Source: Streptomyces sp. ITFR-16
GTDB taxonomy: Bacteria; Actinomycetota; Actinomycetes; Streptomycetales; Streptomycetaceae
Length of the DNA stretch: 64,000 nucleotides
Reading direction: 5' to 3'
Assembly (NCBI RefSeq): GCF_031844705.1
Contig: NZ_CP134609.1
Coordinates: 1,922,001 to 1,986,000 of the forward strand
The notes below the pieces were generated by a model. It worked only from the letters and a program-made list of their open reading frames with translations. It did not search any database and was not told the DNA's origin. This document shows, in pieces, positions 18,235 through 28,674 of the stretch. The position numbers and the translations under genes were made by a program. Position 1 is the stretch's first letter, and every line of letters begins with the position of its first letter.

Positions 18235-18531
18235 TCAGTCGCAGTCGCGGCAGATCGGCTGGCCGTTCTTCTCGCGGGCCAGCTGGCTGCGGTGGTGCAC
18301 GAGGAAGCAGCTCATGCAGGTGAACTCATCGGCCTGCTTGGGCAGAACCCGTACGGCCAGCTCCTCGTTGGACAGGTCTGCGCCGGGCAGCTCCAGTCCC
18401 TCTGCCGCATCGAACTCGTCGACGTCGACGGCCGAGGCCGTCTTGTCGCTCCGGCGTGCCTTGAGCTCTTCAAGGCTGTCCTGATCGACGTCGTCGTCGG
18501 TCTTGCGTGGGGTGTCGTAATCCGTTGCCAT
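18235..18531 (-). CDS. DUF4193 small zinc-ribbon-like protein
   Basis: 98 residues, acidic N-terminus (DDDVDQDSLEELKARRSD) and a C-terminal four-cysteine knuckle, CMSC at about 75-78 and CRDC at the end (94-97), spaced to bind one metal ion. It is a short, highly conserved actinobacterial protein (Rv2699c in M. tuberculosis, recall) with no proven activity; a transcription-associated role is often suspected from similar small zinc proteins. It has its own upstream region of about 400 bases. Confidence 0.9.
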   Translation of the reverse strand: MATDYDTPRKTDDDVDQDSLEELKARRSDKTASAVDVDEFDAAEGLELPGADLSNEELAVRVLPKQADEFTCMSCFLVHHRSQLAREKNGQPICRDCD

Positions 18532-18935
18532 GTCGCTCTCCCCCTCTGGGTGTCTGCGTGTCTCAGCGCACGTAACGCGTGAGAGGCCGGACTTGTGCCC
18601 GACCTGAGGCGGAGATTTTGCCTCACATCAAGGTCTGTTACTCAATCGACACCCAAAAGGACCGCTCGAGAGTGATCGGCTTGGGTGGCGATGGGGACCG
18701 TACACGGTCCTGGCGGCGCTCTTTACCAGCGCCACCCCGTGTACTTCCCGTGATATTGACCCCCGAAAACCCCGATTTTCGGGGGTTTTCCGACAGGATC
18801 CCTGATCACGGAGCGTGGACGGGCGGATATTCGCTCCTGTGATCGATCACACACGGCCTCTCCGGGATCAGGTCCCGAAAATTCCGCTCAAAGCGAACAA
18901 AAATAATCCGCTCTTTTCTTGCCCGCCCCTGCCTG
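18532..18935. promoter_or_regulatory. 404-base spacer between the DUF4193 gene and cutS
   Basis: No gene seen. It contains the hairpin at 18760-18785 and, nearer DUF4193, the presumed promoter of that gene. The stretch 18880-18930 is unusually A/T-rich for this chromosome and runs up to the cutS stop codon. Confidence 0.4.
18760..18785. terminator. Hairpin terminator downstream of cutRS
   Basis: Ten-base arms CCCCCGAAAA (18760-18769) and TTTTCGGGGG (18776-18785) with a six-base loop. A TTTT run follows the right arm on the + strand. For the leftward cutRS transcript it lies about 150 bases after the cutS stop. Confidence 0.7.
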
Positions 18936-20171
<1,236 letters not shown>

Positions 20172-20176
20172 GGGCC

Positions 20177-20830
20177 TCAGATCCGGTAGCCGGAGCCGGG
20201 CACGGTGACGATCACCGGGGGCTCACCGAGTTTGCGCCGCAGGGTCATGACGGTCACCCGGACGACATTGGTGAACGGGTCGGTGTTCTCGTCCCAGGCC
20301 TTCTCCAGGAGCTGCTCCGCCGAGACCACGGCGCCCTCGCTGCGCATCAGGACCTCCAGCACCGCGAACTCCTTGGGGGCGAGCTGGACCTCCTGCTCGC
20401 CCCGGAACACCTCGCGGCGGTTCGGGTCGAGCTTGATTCCGGCGCGCTCCAGGACCGGCGGCAGGGCGACCGTCGTACGGCGGCCCAGCGCCCGTACCCG
20501 CGCGGTCAGCTCGCTGAAGGCGAAGGGCTTGGGCAGATAGTCGTCGGCACCCAGCTCCAGGCCCTCCACACGGTCGCTGACGTCTCCGGACGCGGTGAGC
20601 ATGAGCACCCGGGTGGGCATGCCCAGCTCGACGATCCGGCGGCAGACGTCGTCGCCGTGCACCACCGGGAGGTCCCGGTCCAGCACGACGACGTCGTAGT
20701 CGTTGACCTCGATGCGCTCCAGGGCCGCCGCACCGTCGTACACGACATCGACGGCCATGGCCTCCCGGCGCAGTCCGGTGGCCACCGCATCGGCGAGCAG
20801 CTGCTCGTCCTCCACGACGAGTACGCGCAC
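20177..20830 (-). CDS. cutR: CutR response regulator
   Basis: 217 residues, GTG start with GGAAGGA upstream. Receiver domain with acidic pair ED (7-8), phospho-acceptor D51 in VVVLDRDLP and lysine in LPKPFAFSEL; then an OmpR-type winged helix ending GEPPVIVTVPGSGYRI. It is the DNA-binding partner of CutS, five bases upstream in the same operon. First described in S. lividans (recall). Confidence 0.93.
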   Translation of the reverse strand: MRVLVVEDEQLLADAVATGLRREAMAVDVVYDGAAALERIEVNDYDVVVLDRDLPVVHGDDVCRRIVELGMPTRVLMLTASGDVSDRVEGLELGADDYLPKPFAFSELTARVRALGRRTTVALPPVLERAGIKLDPNRREVFRGEQEVQLAPKEFAVLEVLMRSEGAVVSAEQLLEKAWDENTDPFTNVVRVTVMTLRRKLGEPPVIVTVPGSGYRI

Positions 20831-21145
20831 GGCGCTTCCTTCCCTAAAGCTTCACAGCGGATCGGAGTTCGGGGCTCCATCCTGCCCGTAACGCGTATAA
20901 ACCGGCGGTAAGACGGCGCGGCCCGACCTGCGGCTTCAGGGAATGAACCGGATTTCCGGGCCAGTTGAGGTTTCTCTGAGGGTGAGGCCGGGGAGGACGA
21001 TTGAACACCCGCGATCACGTCTTGTATGTGGCGTGCCACAGGCCCCTCCGGCCCCGGAGAGTGCGTGATCACCCGCCCTACCGCTTCGGCGGAGGGAAAC
21101 CCGGGCACACCCCCGTGCCACCGACCCACGATGAGGGGGCGCTTC
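20831..21145. promoter_or_regulatory. 315-base divergent spacer between cutR and a 57-codon gene
   Basis: No gene supported. An inverted repeat TGTGGC-GT-GCCACA at 21027-21040 lies about 105 bases before the 57-codon gene and could be a regulator site. The cutRS promoter must be near 20850-20950. Confidence 0.4.
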
Positions 21146-21319
21146 ATGGACGCTTTCACCGCAGGTCTGCTGCAACGCATCAAGACCACCGAGTCCGACC
21201 TCACGAAGGCCCGCGAGACGGGCGACGACTTCCTCGCGGACGTCGAGCAGGGCGAGCTGGACGACCTGCACCGCCTCGCCGCCGAGCACGGAGTCCACAT
21301 CGGCGCCACGAGCGTCTGA
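21146..21319 (+). CDS. Small conserved acidic protein, 57 residues
   Basis: ATG 21146 with GAGGGGG upstream. Composition is rich in Leu, Asp, Glu and Ala with a predicted helical hairpin (LLQRIKTTESDLTKARETGD, then FLADVEQGELDDLHRLAAEHG), ending GATSV. No domain is recognised. Good ribosome-binding site, biased codons and a strong terminator directly after the stop argue that it is real. Function unknown. Confidence 0.75.
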   Translation: MDAFTAGLLQRIKTTESDLTKARETGDDFLADVEQGELDDLHRLAAEHGVHIGATSV

Positions 21320-21325
21320 GCCGCT

Positions 21326-21374
21326 ACGGGGAAGGCCCCGCGCTGCCGTACAGGCAGCGCGGGGCCTTCCCCGT
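21326..21374. terminator. Bidirectional hairpin terminator
   Basis: Perfect 22-bp stem (21326-21347 with 21353-21374) and loop GTACA. It lies seven bases after the 57-codon gene and 12 bases before the stop of the convergent IMPase gene. Confidence 0.88.
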
Positions 21375-21386
21375 TCGTCCGTGCCC

Positions 21387-22214
21387 TCAGCGGCCGTCGT
21401 GCCAGGCGCCCAGTTCCTCCAGGAGGGCCTGGAGGGGTGCGAAGACCCCGGGCGACGCGGCCACCGTCAGCTCCCCGTCGGCGGGCCGTCCCGGCCGGCC
21501 GCCGGTGAGCGCGCCCGCCTCCCGGGCGATGAGGTCGCCCGCGGCCAGGTCCCAGGGGTGCAGACCGCGCTCGTAGTAGCCGTCGAGCCGGCCCGCGGCC
21601 ACGTCGCACAGGTCGAGCGCGGCGGAGCCGCCGCGCCGGATGTCGCGTACCCGCGGGATCAGGACACGCGCCACGTCGGCCTGGTGCGCCCGGACGTCCG
21701 CGACGTAGTTGAAGCCCGTCGACACGAGTGCCTGGTCGAGCGGCGGGGCCGGCCGGCAGCGCAGGGCGGCTCCGCCGTCCCCGTACGCCCCGCCCTCGAC
21801 GTGCGCGCCGCCGCCCAGGACCGCGTAGTACGTCTCACGCCGCATCGGGGCCTCCACGACGCCCACGACCCGCTCGCCGTCCCGTTCGGCGGCCACGGAG
21901 ACGGCCCAGGTCGGCAGCCCGTAGAGATAGTTCACCGTGCCGTCGAGCGGGTCGATGACCCAGCGGACGCCGCTGGTGCCCTCGGAGCTGGCGCCCTCCT
22001 CGCCGAGGAAGCCGTCCCGGGGGCGGTGCTCGGAGAGGAATCCGGTGATCAGCTTCTCGGCGGCGATGTCCATCTCGGTGACGACGTCCACGGGGCTGGA
22101 CTTGGTCGCGGCCACGCCCAGGTCGGCGGGCCGGCCGTCGCGCAGCAGCGCTCCGGCCCGGTGGGCGACGTCCCGGGCGAGGTCGAGCAGTTCGGCGAGC
22201 AGGGGGTCGGTCAC
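21387..22214 (-). CDS. Inositol monophosphatase family protein (SuhB-like)
   Basis: 275 residues, GTG start. Mg2+-dependent phosphatase fold: metal site residues in LGEEGASSEG, the hallmark WVIDPLDGTVNYLYG, and the second aspartate site HPWDLAAGDLIAREAGA. Expected to release inositol or a related sugar alcohol from its monophosphate, in Streptomyces possibly for phosphatidylinositol or mycothiol supply. The corresponding position in M. tuberculosis is suhB (Rv2701c, recall). Upstream of it on the same strand is hemH, 48 bases away. Confidence 0.92.
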   Translation of the reverse strand: MTDPLLAELLDLARDVAHRAGALLRDGRPADLGVAATKSSPVDVVTEMDIAAEKLITGFLSEHRPRDGFLGEEGASSEGTSGVRWVIDPLDGTVNYLYGLPTWAVSVAAERDGERVVGVVEAPMRRETYYAVLGGGAHVEGGAYGDGGAALRCRPAPPLDQALVSTGFNYVADVRAHQADVARVLIPRVRDIRRGGSAALDLCDVAAGRLDGYYERGLHPWDLAAGDLIAREAGALTGGRPGRPADGELTVAASPGVFAPLQALLEELGAWHDGR

Positions 22215-22262
22215 GGCGCTCCCAAGGGGGTGAGGAGGTGCGGATCGGGGTCGGTGGCGGCG

Positions 22263-23390
22263 TTACGCGTACGGGCTGTCGGCGCCCGCGGCGGCCGGCC
22301 TGGGCGCCCGGGCGGGGCAGCAGCCGGCCGGGCAGAGGTCGTGACTCGCGCCGAGCGCCCCGAGCGCGCACCGCTGCGGCCCCCGGCCCTGTTCGGCGGC
22401 GGCCCGCTCCAGCACCAGGTCGCGGACCGCCGCCGCGAACCTCGGGTCGGCGCCGACCGTCGCGGAGCGGCGCACCGGCAGGCCCAGCTCGGCGGCCTGC
22501 GCGGTGGCCTCGGTGTCGAGGTCGTAGAGGACCTCCATGTGGTCCGAGACGAAGCCGATGGGGGCCATCACCACGGCGGGCACACCGTCCGCGTGGAGGG
22601 CCTCCAGGTGGTCGCAGATGTCGGGCTCCAGCCACGGGATGTGCGGGGCGCCGCTGCGCGACTGGTAGACGAGCCGCCAGGGATACGCCACGCCGGTCCG
22701 CTCGGCCACGGCGTCGACGATCAGCCGGGCGACGTCCAGGTGCTCGGCGACGTAGGCGCCGCCGTCGCCGTGCGCCTCGGCGGGGCCGGAGGCGTCCGCC
22801 GCCGAGGTGGGGACGGAGTGCGTGGTGAACGCCAGGTGCGCGCCGGCGCGTACGTCCTCGGGCAGGTCCGCCAGGGACGCCAGGACGCCCTCCACCATGG
22901 GCTCGACGAAGCCCGGGTGGTTGAAGTAGTGCCGCAGCTTGTCCACGCGCGGCACGGGCAGTCCCTCGTCCTCCAGGGCTGCCAGGGACTCGGCGAGGTT
23001 CTCGCGGTACTGCCGGCAGCCGGAGTAGGAGGCGTAGGCGCTGGTCGCCAGGACGGCGATGCGGCGGTGCCCGTCCCGGGTCATGTCGCGCAGGGTGTCG
23101 GTGAGATAGGGCGCCCAGTTGCGGTTGCCCCAGTAGACCGGCAGGTCGAGTCCGTGATCCGCGAAATCCTTGCGCAGCGCGTCGAGCAGCGCCCGGTTCT
23201 GGGCGTTGATCGGGCTGACGCCGCCGAAGAGGAAGTAGTGCTTGCCGACTTCCTTCAGCCGCTCCTCGGGGATACCCCGGCCGCGGGTCACGTTCGCCAG
23301 GAACGGGACCACGTCGTCCGGGCCTTCGGGGCCTCCGAAGGAGAGCAGCAGCAGGGCGTCGTAGGGAGCGGGATCGCGCAGATCGGACAT
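22263..23390 (-). CDS. hemH: Ferrochelatase (coproporphyrin type)
   Basis: 375 residues from ATG 23390 ([20 protein letters not shown]). Inserts Fe2+ into a porphyrin; in actinobacteria the substrate is coproporphyrin III (CpfC, established for the group). Motifs: [22 protein letters not shown], the catalytic-histidine region [11 protein letters not shown], and [16 protein letters not shown]. The C-terminus has clustered cysteines ([20 protein letters not shown]), the known [2Fe-2S] ligands of actinobacterial enzymes. The longer reading frame upstream lacks conservation and enters the divergent MFS promoter. Confidence 0.95.
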   Translation of the reverse strand: MSDLRDPAPYDALLLLSFGGPEGPDDVVPFLANVTRGRGIPEERLKEVGKHYFLFGGVSPINAQNRALLDALRKDFADHGLDLPVYWGNRNWAPYLTDTLRDMTRDGHRRIAVLATSAYASYSGCRQYRENLAESLAALEDEGLPVPRVDKLRHYFNHPGFVEPMVEGVLASLADLPEDVRAGAHLAFTTHSVPTSAADASGPAEAHGDGGAYVAEHLDVARLIVDAVAERTGVAYPWRLVYQSRSGAPHIPWLEPDICDHLEALHADGVPAVVMAPIGFVSDHMEVLYDLDTEATAQAAELGLPVRRSATVGADPRFAAAVRDLVLERAAAEQGRGPQRCALGALGASHDLCPAGCCPARAPRPAAAGADSPYA

Positions 23391-23548
23391 GCCGTCGATC
23401 CTGCCACCCGTCCCCGGCGCCGTTCCCACCGACATCCGTCCCGGGGCGGGGCCGGAAACCCGCTGTCGGTTCCGGAGCCCCGCCCGTAAGCTGTATCGGC
23501 CACGTTCACCCCTGTACATCGCGCGTGATCACGCCGCACGGAGCTTCC

Positions 23549-24796
23549 TTGTCCAGTCCCTACCGCGCGATCTTCGCGGCCCCCGGCGCCAAGGGGTTCT
23601 CGGCGGCCGGTTTCCTCGGCCGGATGCCGCTGTCCATGATGGGCATCGGCGTGGTGACGATGGTCTCCCAGCTGACCGGCAGGTACGGGCTGGCGGGCGC
23701 GCTCTCCGCGACGCTGGCGATGGCGGCCGCGGTGATGGGCCCGCAGGTCTCGCGGGCGGTCGACCGGTACGGGCAGCGCCGCGTGCTGCGGCCGGTGACG
23801 CTGGCCGCGCTGGCGTCCGTGGCCGGTCTGCTGGTCTGCGCGCAGCAGGGGCTGGCGGAGTGGACCCTGTTCGTCTTCGCGGCGGGCGCGGGCTGTGTGC
23901 CCAGTGTCGGATCGATGATCCGGGCCCGCTGGGCGGAGATCTACCGGGGCTCGGCGCGGCAGCTGCACACCGCGTACTCCTGGGAGTCGATCGTCGACGA
24001 GGTGTGCTTCATCTTCGGCCCGATCGTCTCGATCGGGCTGTCCACCGCCTGGTTCCCGGAGGCGGGGCCGCTGCTGGCGGCCGGGTTCCTGCTGGCCGGC
24101 GTCTTCTGGCTGACCGCGCAGCGGGCCACCGAGCCGGTGCCGCATCCGCATGCCCGGCACACCAAGGGCTCCGCGCTGGGCTCGCGCGGCCTCCAGGTGC
24201 TCGTGGTCACCTTCGTGGCGACGGGCGCGATCTTCGGGGCGGTCGACGTGGTGACCGTCGCGTTCGCCGAGGAGCGGGGCAGCAAGGCGGCGGCGAGCCT
24301 CGTGCTGGCGGTGTACGCGCTGGGGTCCTGCCTCGCGGGGGCGGTCTTCGGCCTGCTGCACCTCAGGGGCCGGCCGTCCACCCGGTGGCTGGTGGGAGTG
24401 TGTGCGATGGCGATGAGTATGATCCCCCTCCAACTGGCCGGGAACCTGCCGTTTCTGGCCGTGGCGCTCTTTGTCGCGGGCCTCTTCGTCGCACCGACGA
24501 TGGTCACCACCATGGCTCTCGTCGAACAGCACGTACCGCGCACCAGACTGACCGAAGGCATGACCTGGACCAGTACCGGGCTCGCCGTCGGTGTGGCGCT
24601 CGGCTCCTCGGCCGCAGGCTGGGTGGTCGACGCCTCGGGGGCGAAGGCGGGGTACGCGGTGCCCGCCGTGGCGGGAGCGCTCGCGGCCGCGGTGGCGTTC
24701 CTGGGGTACCGCCGGCTCAGTGGGCCGGTTCCTACGGAAGGGCGCGGGGAAGATGACCGACACCTACGCACGGACGACGACGAGCGCGTGGCGTAA
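23549..24796 (+). CDS. MFS transporter
   Basis: 415 residues from TTG 23549, preceded at five bases by GGAG; a GTG eight codons upstream has no such site. Twelve hydrophobic helices, with a motif-A-like loop SRAVDRYGQRRVLRPVT between helices two and three, and a soluble acidic tail (EGRGEDDRHLRTDDDERVA). Likely a drug- or metabolite-exporter of the DHA1 type; substrate cannot be named. Its last 44 bases overlap the start of the aldonolactone oxidase gene in another frame, so the two are co-transcribed. Confidence 0.88.
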   Translation: MSSPYRAIFAAPGAKGFSAAGFLGRMPLSMMGIGVVTMVSQLTGRYGLAGALSATLAMAAAVMGPQVSRAVDRYGQRRVLRPVTLAALASVAGLLVCAQQGLAEWTLFVFAAGAGCVPSVGSMIRARWAEIYRGSARQLHTAYSWESIVDEVCFIFGPIVSIGLSTAWFPEAGPLLAAGFLLAGVFWLTAQRATEPVPHPHARHTKGSALGSRGLQVLVVTFVATGAIFGAVDVVTVAFAEERGSKAAASLVLAVYALGSCLAGAVFGLLHLRGRPSTRWLVGVCAMAMSMIPLQLAGNLPFLAVALFVAGLFVAPTMVTTMALVEQHVPRTRLTEGMTWTSTGLAVGVALGSSAAGWVVDASGAKAGYAVPAVAGALAAAVAFLGYRRLSGPVPTEGRGEDDRHLRTDDDERVA

Positions 24797-26075
24797 CTGG
24801 GCGGGGAACGTCACCGCCCGGCCGGTACGGACCGTGTCCCCCGCCTCCGTGGACGAGCTCGCCGAGGCGCTGCGCAGGGCCTCCGAGGACGGGCTGAAGG
24901 TCAAGCCGGTGGGCACCGGCCACTCCTTCACCGCGACCGCCGCCACGGACGGACTGCTGATACGCCCCGACCTGCTCACCGGGATCCGGAAGATCGACCG
25001 GGCCGCGATGACCGTGACCGTCGAGGCCGGCACCCCGCTGAAGCGGCTCAACACCGCGCTGGCGCGCGAGGGCCTCTCGCTCACCAACATGGGCGACATC
25101 ATGGAGCAGACGGTCGCGGGGGCCACCTCGACCGGCACCCATGGCACCGGCCGCGACTCGGCCTCGATATCCGCGCAGATCCGCGCCCTGGAGCTGGTCA
25201 CGGCGGACGGCACGGTGCTGACCTGCTCGGAGACCGAGAACCCCGAGATCTTCGCCGTCGCCCGGATCGGCCTCGGCGCCCTGGGCGTCATCACGGCGAT
25301 CACCTTCGCCGTGGAACCGGTCTTCCTGCTCACCGCCCGCGAGGAACCGATGACCTTCGACAAGGTCACGGCCGACTTCGATCAGCTGGTGGCCGAGAAC
25401 GAGCACTTCGAGTTCTACTGGTTCCCGCACACGGGCAACTGCAACACCAAGCGCAACAACCGGAGCGCGGGCCCCGCCGCCCCGCCCGGAAAGGTCAGCG
25501 GCTGGATCGAGGACGAGCTCCTGTCCAACGGGATCTTCCAGGTGGCCTGTTCGCTCGGCCGGGCGGTCCCCGGCACGATCCCCTCGATCGCCAAGCTCTC
25601 CAGCCGGGCCCTGTCCGCGCGGACCTACACCGACATCCCGTACAAGGTCTTCACCAGCCCGCGCCGGGTGCGGTTCGTGGAGATGGAGTACGCCCTGCCC
25701 CGCGAGGCCGCCGTGGAGGCGCTGCGCGAGGTCAGGGCAATGGTCGACCGCTCTCCGCTGCGGATCAGCTTCCCGGTGGAGGTGCGGACCGCCCCCGCCG
25801 ACGACATCGCGCTCTCCACGGCCTCGGGCCGCGAGAGCGCGTACATCGCCGTCCATCTGTACCGGGGCACGCCCTACCAGGCGTACTTCACGGCGGTGGA
25901 GCGGATCATGACCGCGCACGGCGGCCGTCCGCACTGGGGCAAGGTCAACACCCGCGACGCCGCGTACCTGGCGGGGGTGTACCCCCGGTTCGGTGAGTTC
26001 ACGGCCGTACGGGACCGGCTGGACCCGGACCGCCTCTTCGCCAACGACTATCTGCGCCGGGTCCTGGGCGACTGA
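24753..26075 (+). CDS. FAD-linked aldonolactone oxidase (D-arabinono-1,4-lactone/gulonolactone type)
   Basis: 440 residues, ATG 24753 with GGGGAAG. N-terminal FAD-binding domain (PCMH type, about 15-180) includes VGTGHSFT, where the histidine is the usual covalent flavin site, and VAGATSTGTHGTG. The C-terminal ALO domain ends with RPHWGKVN and DRLFANDYLRRVLGD, both family hallmarks. Oxidises an aldono-lactone or sugar alcohol at the cytoplasmic side; exact substrate (alditol, gulono- or arabinono-lactone) is open. Overlaps the MFS gene by 44 bases. Confidence 0.9.
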   Translation: MTDTYARTTTSAWRNWAGNVTARPVRTVSPASVDELAEALRRASEDGLKVKPVGTGHSFTATAATDGLLIRPDLLTGIRKIDRAAMTVTVEAGTPLKRLNTALAREGLSLTNMGDIMEQTVAGATSTGTHGTGRDSASISAQIRALELVTADGTVLTCSETENPEIFAVARIGLGALGVITAITFAVEPVFLLTAREEPMTFDKVTADFDQLVAENEHFEFYWFPHTGNCNTKRNNRSAGPAAPPGKVSGWIEDELLSNGIFQVACSLGRAVPGTIPSIAKLSSRALSARTYTDIPYKVFTSPRRVRFVEMEYALPREAAVEALREVRAMVDRSPLRISFPVEVRTAPADDIALSTASGRESAYIAVHLYRGTPYQAYFTAVERIMTAHGGRPHWGKVNTRDAAYLAGVYPRFGEFTAVRDRLDPDRLFANDYLRRVLGD

Positions 26076-26100
26076 CCCTCCGGCCGCCGCACTCCCGCCG

Positions 26101-27015
26101 TCACTCCCCCGCGCCGGCGTCGGCCGGGGCCCGGTCCTCCTGGGCCGGAGCGTCGGCCGTGCCCGTCGGGTCGGGAGCCACGCCGGTCCCGCTGCCGGTC
26201 GGTGTGGGACTGGGCGCCGGGCCGGGGTCCGTGCCGCCGCCCGCGGAGTCCGACGGGGTGGGCGTGGGTGACGGACCGGTCGTCGGGCCGTCGCTCCGGT
26301 CCGGTTCCGGGGCCGTGCTCCGGCCGTCCTGCCCGCCGGTGCCCGGGGTCGCGGAGCCGTCGCCGTCGGCCGGCGTGGTGGCGTCACCGTCCGGACCGGT
26401 GTTGTCGGCCGGTGCCGGGTCGGAGTGCGTCCGATGGTGCTCGCCGCGCACGACGGAGCCCACGGTCGTCCCCTGACCACCGCTCAGGTCGTTCCCTGAG
26501 ACCAGTTCGTACGTGGTGATCCCGGCCATCGAGACCACGAAGACCACCGCCGCCCCGAGCGCGGAGCGCTTCCAGCCGCGGATCCGGGTGCCGTGCGTGG
26601 TCGCCGGCGAGTACGCGTCGTCCCCGGCCTCCGGGACCGTGACCAGCTGCCGCGTGCCGTCGAGCGGCTCGATCAGCTGCGTACGGGCGGGGTCCTCGGG
26701 CACCTTGCGGAGCACCGTGGTCGCGTCCGCGTCCTTCAGCACCACCGGCGCACCCGTCTGCGGGTGCTTCACCACCTGGACGGTGACCTCGCGGATCTGC
26801 TCGCCCGTGCGGCGGAAGAAGTGCTGGAACACCGAGCCGCCGCAGGTGGCCACGATGCTCATCACCCCCGCGCCGAGGATCGTTCCGTACACCCCCAGCT
26901 GGGAGGCCGCCACCGCCGCGGCGACCGCCGCGACCGCGCTGCCCGCGACCTGCGGCAGGCTCAGGTCGATCCGCCTCTCCTTGGGTTCTATGCCGCTTTC
27001 CGGCTTCTGCACCAT
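26101..27015 (-). CDS. Membrane protein with long Pro/Thr/Gly/Asp-rich tail
   Basis: 304 residues from ATG 27015 (MVQKPESGIEPKERR); an upstream ATG would add 33 residues of unlikely coding sequence. Two hydrophobic segments (about 20-65), a charged domain (about 66-150, with IREVTVQVVKHPQTGAP), a third helix (VVFVVSMAGITTYELVSG) and then about 125 low-complexity residues of Thr, Pro, Gly, Asp and Ser. The tail is probably outside the cell and could span or bind the wall. No family recognised. Shares a 494-base spacer with sepH. Confidence 0.8.
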   Translation of the reverse strand: MVQKPESGIEPKERRIDLSLPQVAGSAVAAVAAAVAASQLGVYGTILGAGVMSIVATCGGSVFQHFFRRTGEQIREVTVQVVKHPQTGAPVVLKDADATTVLRKVPEDPARTQLIEPLDGTRQLVTVPEAGDDAYSPATTHGTRIRGWKRSALGAAVVFVVSMAGITTYELVSGNDLSGGQGTTVGSVVRGEHHRTHSDPAPADNTGPDGDATTPADGDGSATPGTGGQDGRSTAPEPDRSDGPTTGPSPTPTPSDSAGGGTDPGPAPSPTPTGSGTGVAPDPTGTADAPAQEDRAPADAGAGE

Positions 27016-27509
27016 TTCCAGCCCTTGATTGACATCGCTCCCACCATGCAACAACAAGGGACATTTGAGCGAAGCGGATAGTTCCGGTTGCGGTGATTGT
27101 GTGAAGCACAACACCGGTGGCGGGGCTTTCGCGTGTGGGCGGGTAGGTCAACTCCCGCACCCGACGAGAACTTCGGCGGCGCGGCGGTCCACCCACATGG
27201 CCCGAATGGAGTACTGTGGCGAGCCCTGGGGCCGGACTCCCGCGTGGACGTCCGGAACCTTCGGGAGGGGGCCGAAGGAGGCACTCGATCCGGCGGCGCC
27301 GCATCACACGGGGGCCAGCTACACGGAGTGACCATCGGTTACTTTGCGTTGCGCAAGAGGCCACCGTGTCATACCGGCGATCAAGGGCTCACGCCCGACA
27401 CGCCGGGCAACACGGCAATGTTGTGGCAGGCTGCACCCGGGCAGGCCACACTCGACTAGCGGAAGCAGCGACGCACGTGACGTCGGCAGGCACCACCCGG
27501 GAGGTCCCC
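27016..27509. promoter_or_regulatory. 494-base divergent spacer upstream of sepH
   Basis: Holds the promoters of sepH and of the Pro/Thr-rich membrane protein. An inverted repeat TTGTG-TGAAG-CACAA at 27097-27111, with GGTG and CACC outside it, lies 82 bases before the membrane-protein gene. A short TTGCGCAA palindrome is at 27349-27356. An open frame at 27029-27331 was considered and not accepted. Confidence 0.4.
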
Positions 27510-28568
27510 ATGCCCGAACTGCGTGTCGTGGCCGTCTCCAACGACGGCACACGACTGGTGCTCAAGGCTGCGGACAGCACGGAGTACACGCTTCCGATCG
27601 ACGAGCGGCTGCGAGCCGCCGTGCGCAACGACCGCGCGCGGCTCGGCCAGATCGAGATCGAGGTGGAGAGCCACCTCCGCCCCCGCGACATCCAGGCCCG
27701 GATACGAGCCGGAGCGTCCGCGGAGGAGGTCGCCCAGTTCGCCGGAATCCCGGTCGACCGTGTCCGCCGCTTCGAGGGCCCCGTGCTCGCGGAGCGTGCC
27801 TTCATGGCCGAGCGGGCCCGGAAGACTCCCGTGCGCCGTCCCGGCGAGAACACCGGCCCCCAGCTCGGCGAGGCGGTGCAGGAGCGCCTCCTGCTGCGCG
27901 GCGCCGACAAGGAAACCGTCCAGTGGGACTCGTGGCGCCGCGACGACGGCACCTGGGAGGTCCTGCTGGTGTACCGGGTCGCCGGCGAGCCGCACTCGGC
28001 GAGCTGGACGTACGACCCGCCGCGCCGGCTGGTCCAGGCCGTCGACGACGAGGCCCGCTCGCTGATCGGCGAGACGGACGATGTCGCGGCGCCCGAACCC
28101 AGCTTCCCGTTCGTCCCGCGCATCGCCCGGCTGCCCCGCGACCGGCCGCTGGACCGTGCCCTCGACCGCCAGATCGAGCGCCCCGCCCCGCCGCCGCCCC
28201 CGGAGCCGGAGGAGCGCATCGGCGGGGTCACCGCGAGCGAGCGCGATTCGCTGACCAGCCTGCTGGAGGCGGTTCCCAGCTTCCGGGGCGACATGGTCGT
28301 GCCCGAGCGGCCTTTGCCGCCCGAGCCCCCGGCCATCGAGCCCGCGGTCCAGGAGCCGGAGGCCGAGGAGCCGCCCGCCGCGTCGGCGGGCGCGGGTTCC
28401 GCGTACGCGGACGTCCTGATGCCGCGCGCGGTCGCCGGTCACCGCGACCGGCTGACCGGGACCACGGACCGGCAGGCCGAGGCGGACGGGGTCCGGCCGG
28501 GCCGCCGGGCCGCAGTGCCCAGCTGGGACGAGATCGTCTTCGGCACACGCCGCAAGAAGCAGGACTGA
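27510..28568 (+). CDS. sepH: SepH, FtsZ-stimulating cell-division protein
   Basis: 352 residues, ATG with GGGAGG six bases ahead. The N-terminal DUF3071 domain (about 1-150; MPELRVVAVSNDGTRLVLKA) contains a helix-turn-helix-like segment (ASAEEVAQFAGIPVDRVRRF). A long Pro/Glu/Arg-rich, disordered region follows, ending in the conserved RRAAVPSWDEIVFGTRRKK. SepH of Streptomyces binds FtsZ and promotes its assembly during sporulation septation (established); the N-terminal HTH-like motif is needed for FtsZ binding. Monocistronic, with a terminator 20 bases after the stop. Confidence 0.95.
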   Translation: MPELRVVAVSNDGTRLVLKAADSTEYTLPIDERLRAAVRNDRARLGQIEIEVESHLRPRDIQARIRAGASAEEVAQFAGIPVDRVRRFEGPVLAERAFMAERARKTPVRRPGENTGPQLGEAVQERLLLRGADKETVQWDSWRRDDGTWEVLLVYRVAGEPHSASWTYDPPRRLVQAVDDEARSLIGETDDVAAPEPSFPFVPRIARLPRDRPLDRALDRQIERPAPPPPPEPEERIGGVTASERDSLTSLLEAVPSFRGDMVVPERPLPPEPPAIEPAVQEPEAEEPPAASAGAGSAYADVLMPRAVAGHRDRLTGTTDRQAEADGVRPGRRAAVPSWDEIVFGTRRKKQD

Positions 28569-28587
28569 CCCGGGTGACGGCAGCATG

Positions 28588-28623
28588 ACAGGGGTCCGTA
28601 CGCACTCGCGTACGGACCCCTGT
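28588..28623. terminator. Bidirectional hairpin terminator after sepH
   Basis: Perfect 16-bp stem, 28588-28603 with 28608-28623, loop ACTC. It serves sepH and the convergent sulfurtransferase gene, whose stop is at 28675. Confidence 0.85.
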
Positions 28624-28674
28624 GCGCTGCCCAAACGGAACCGGCAGCGCCGGTTGCGCCGGGCGACCGATCGG

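Noticed and set aside
27029-27331. 100-codon open frame in the sepH upstream region, with a GC3-rich second half from about 27199
   Set aside because: No ribosome-binding site, the first half has un-Streptomyces-like codons, no recognisable domain, and it covers the promoter area of two divergent genes. Kept as a spacer.
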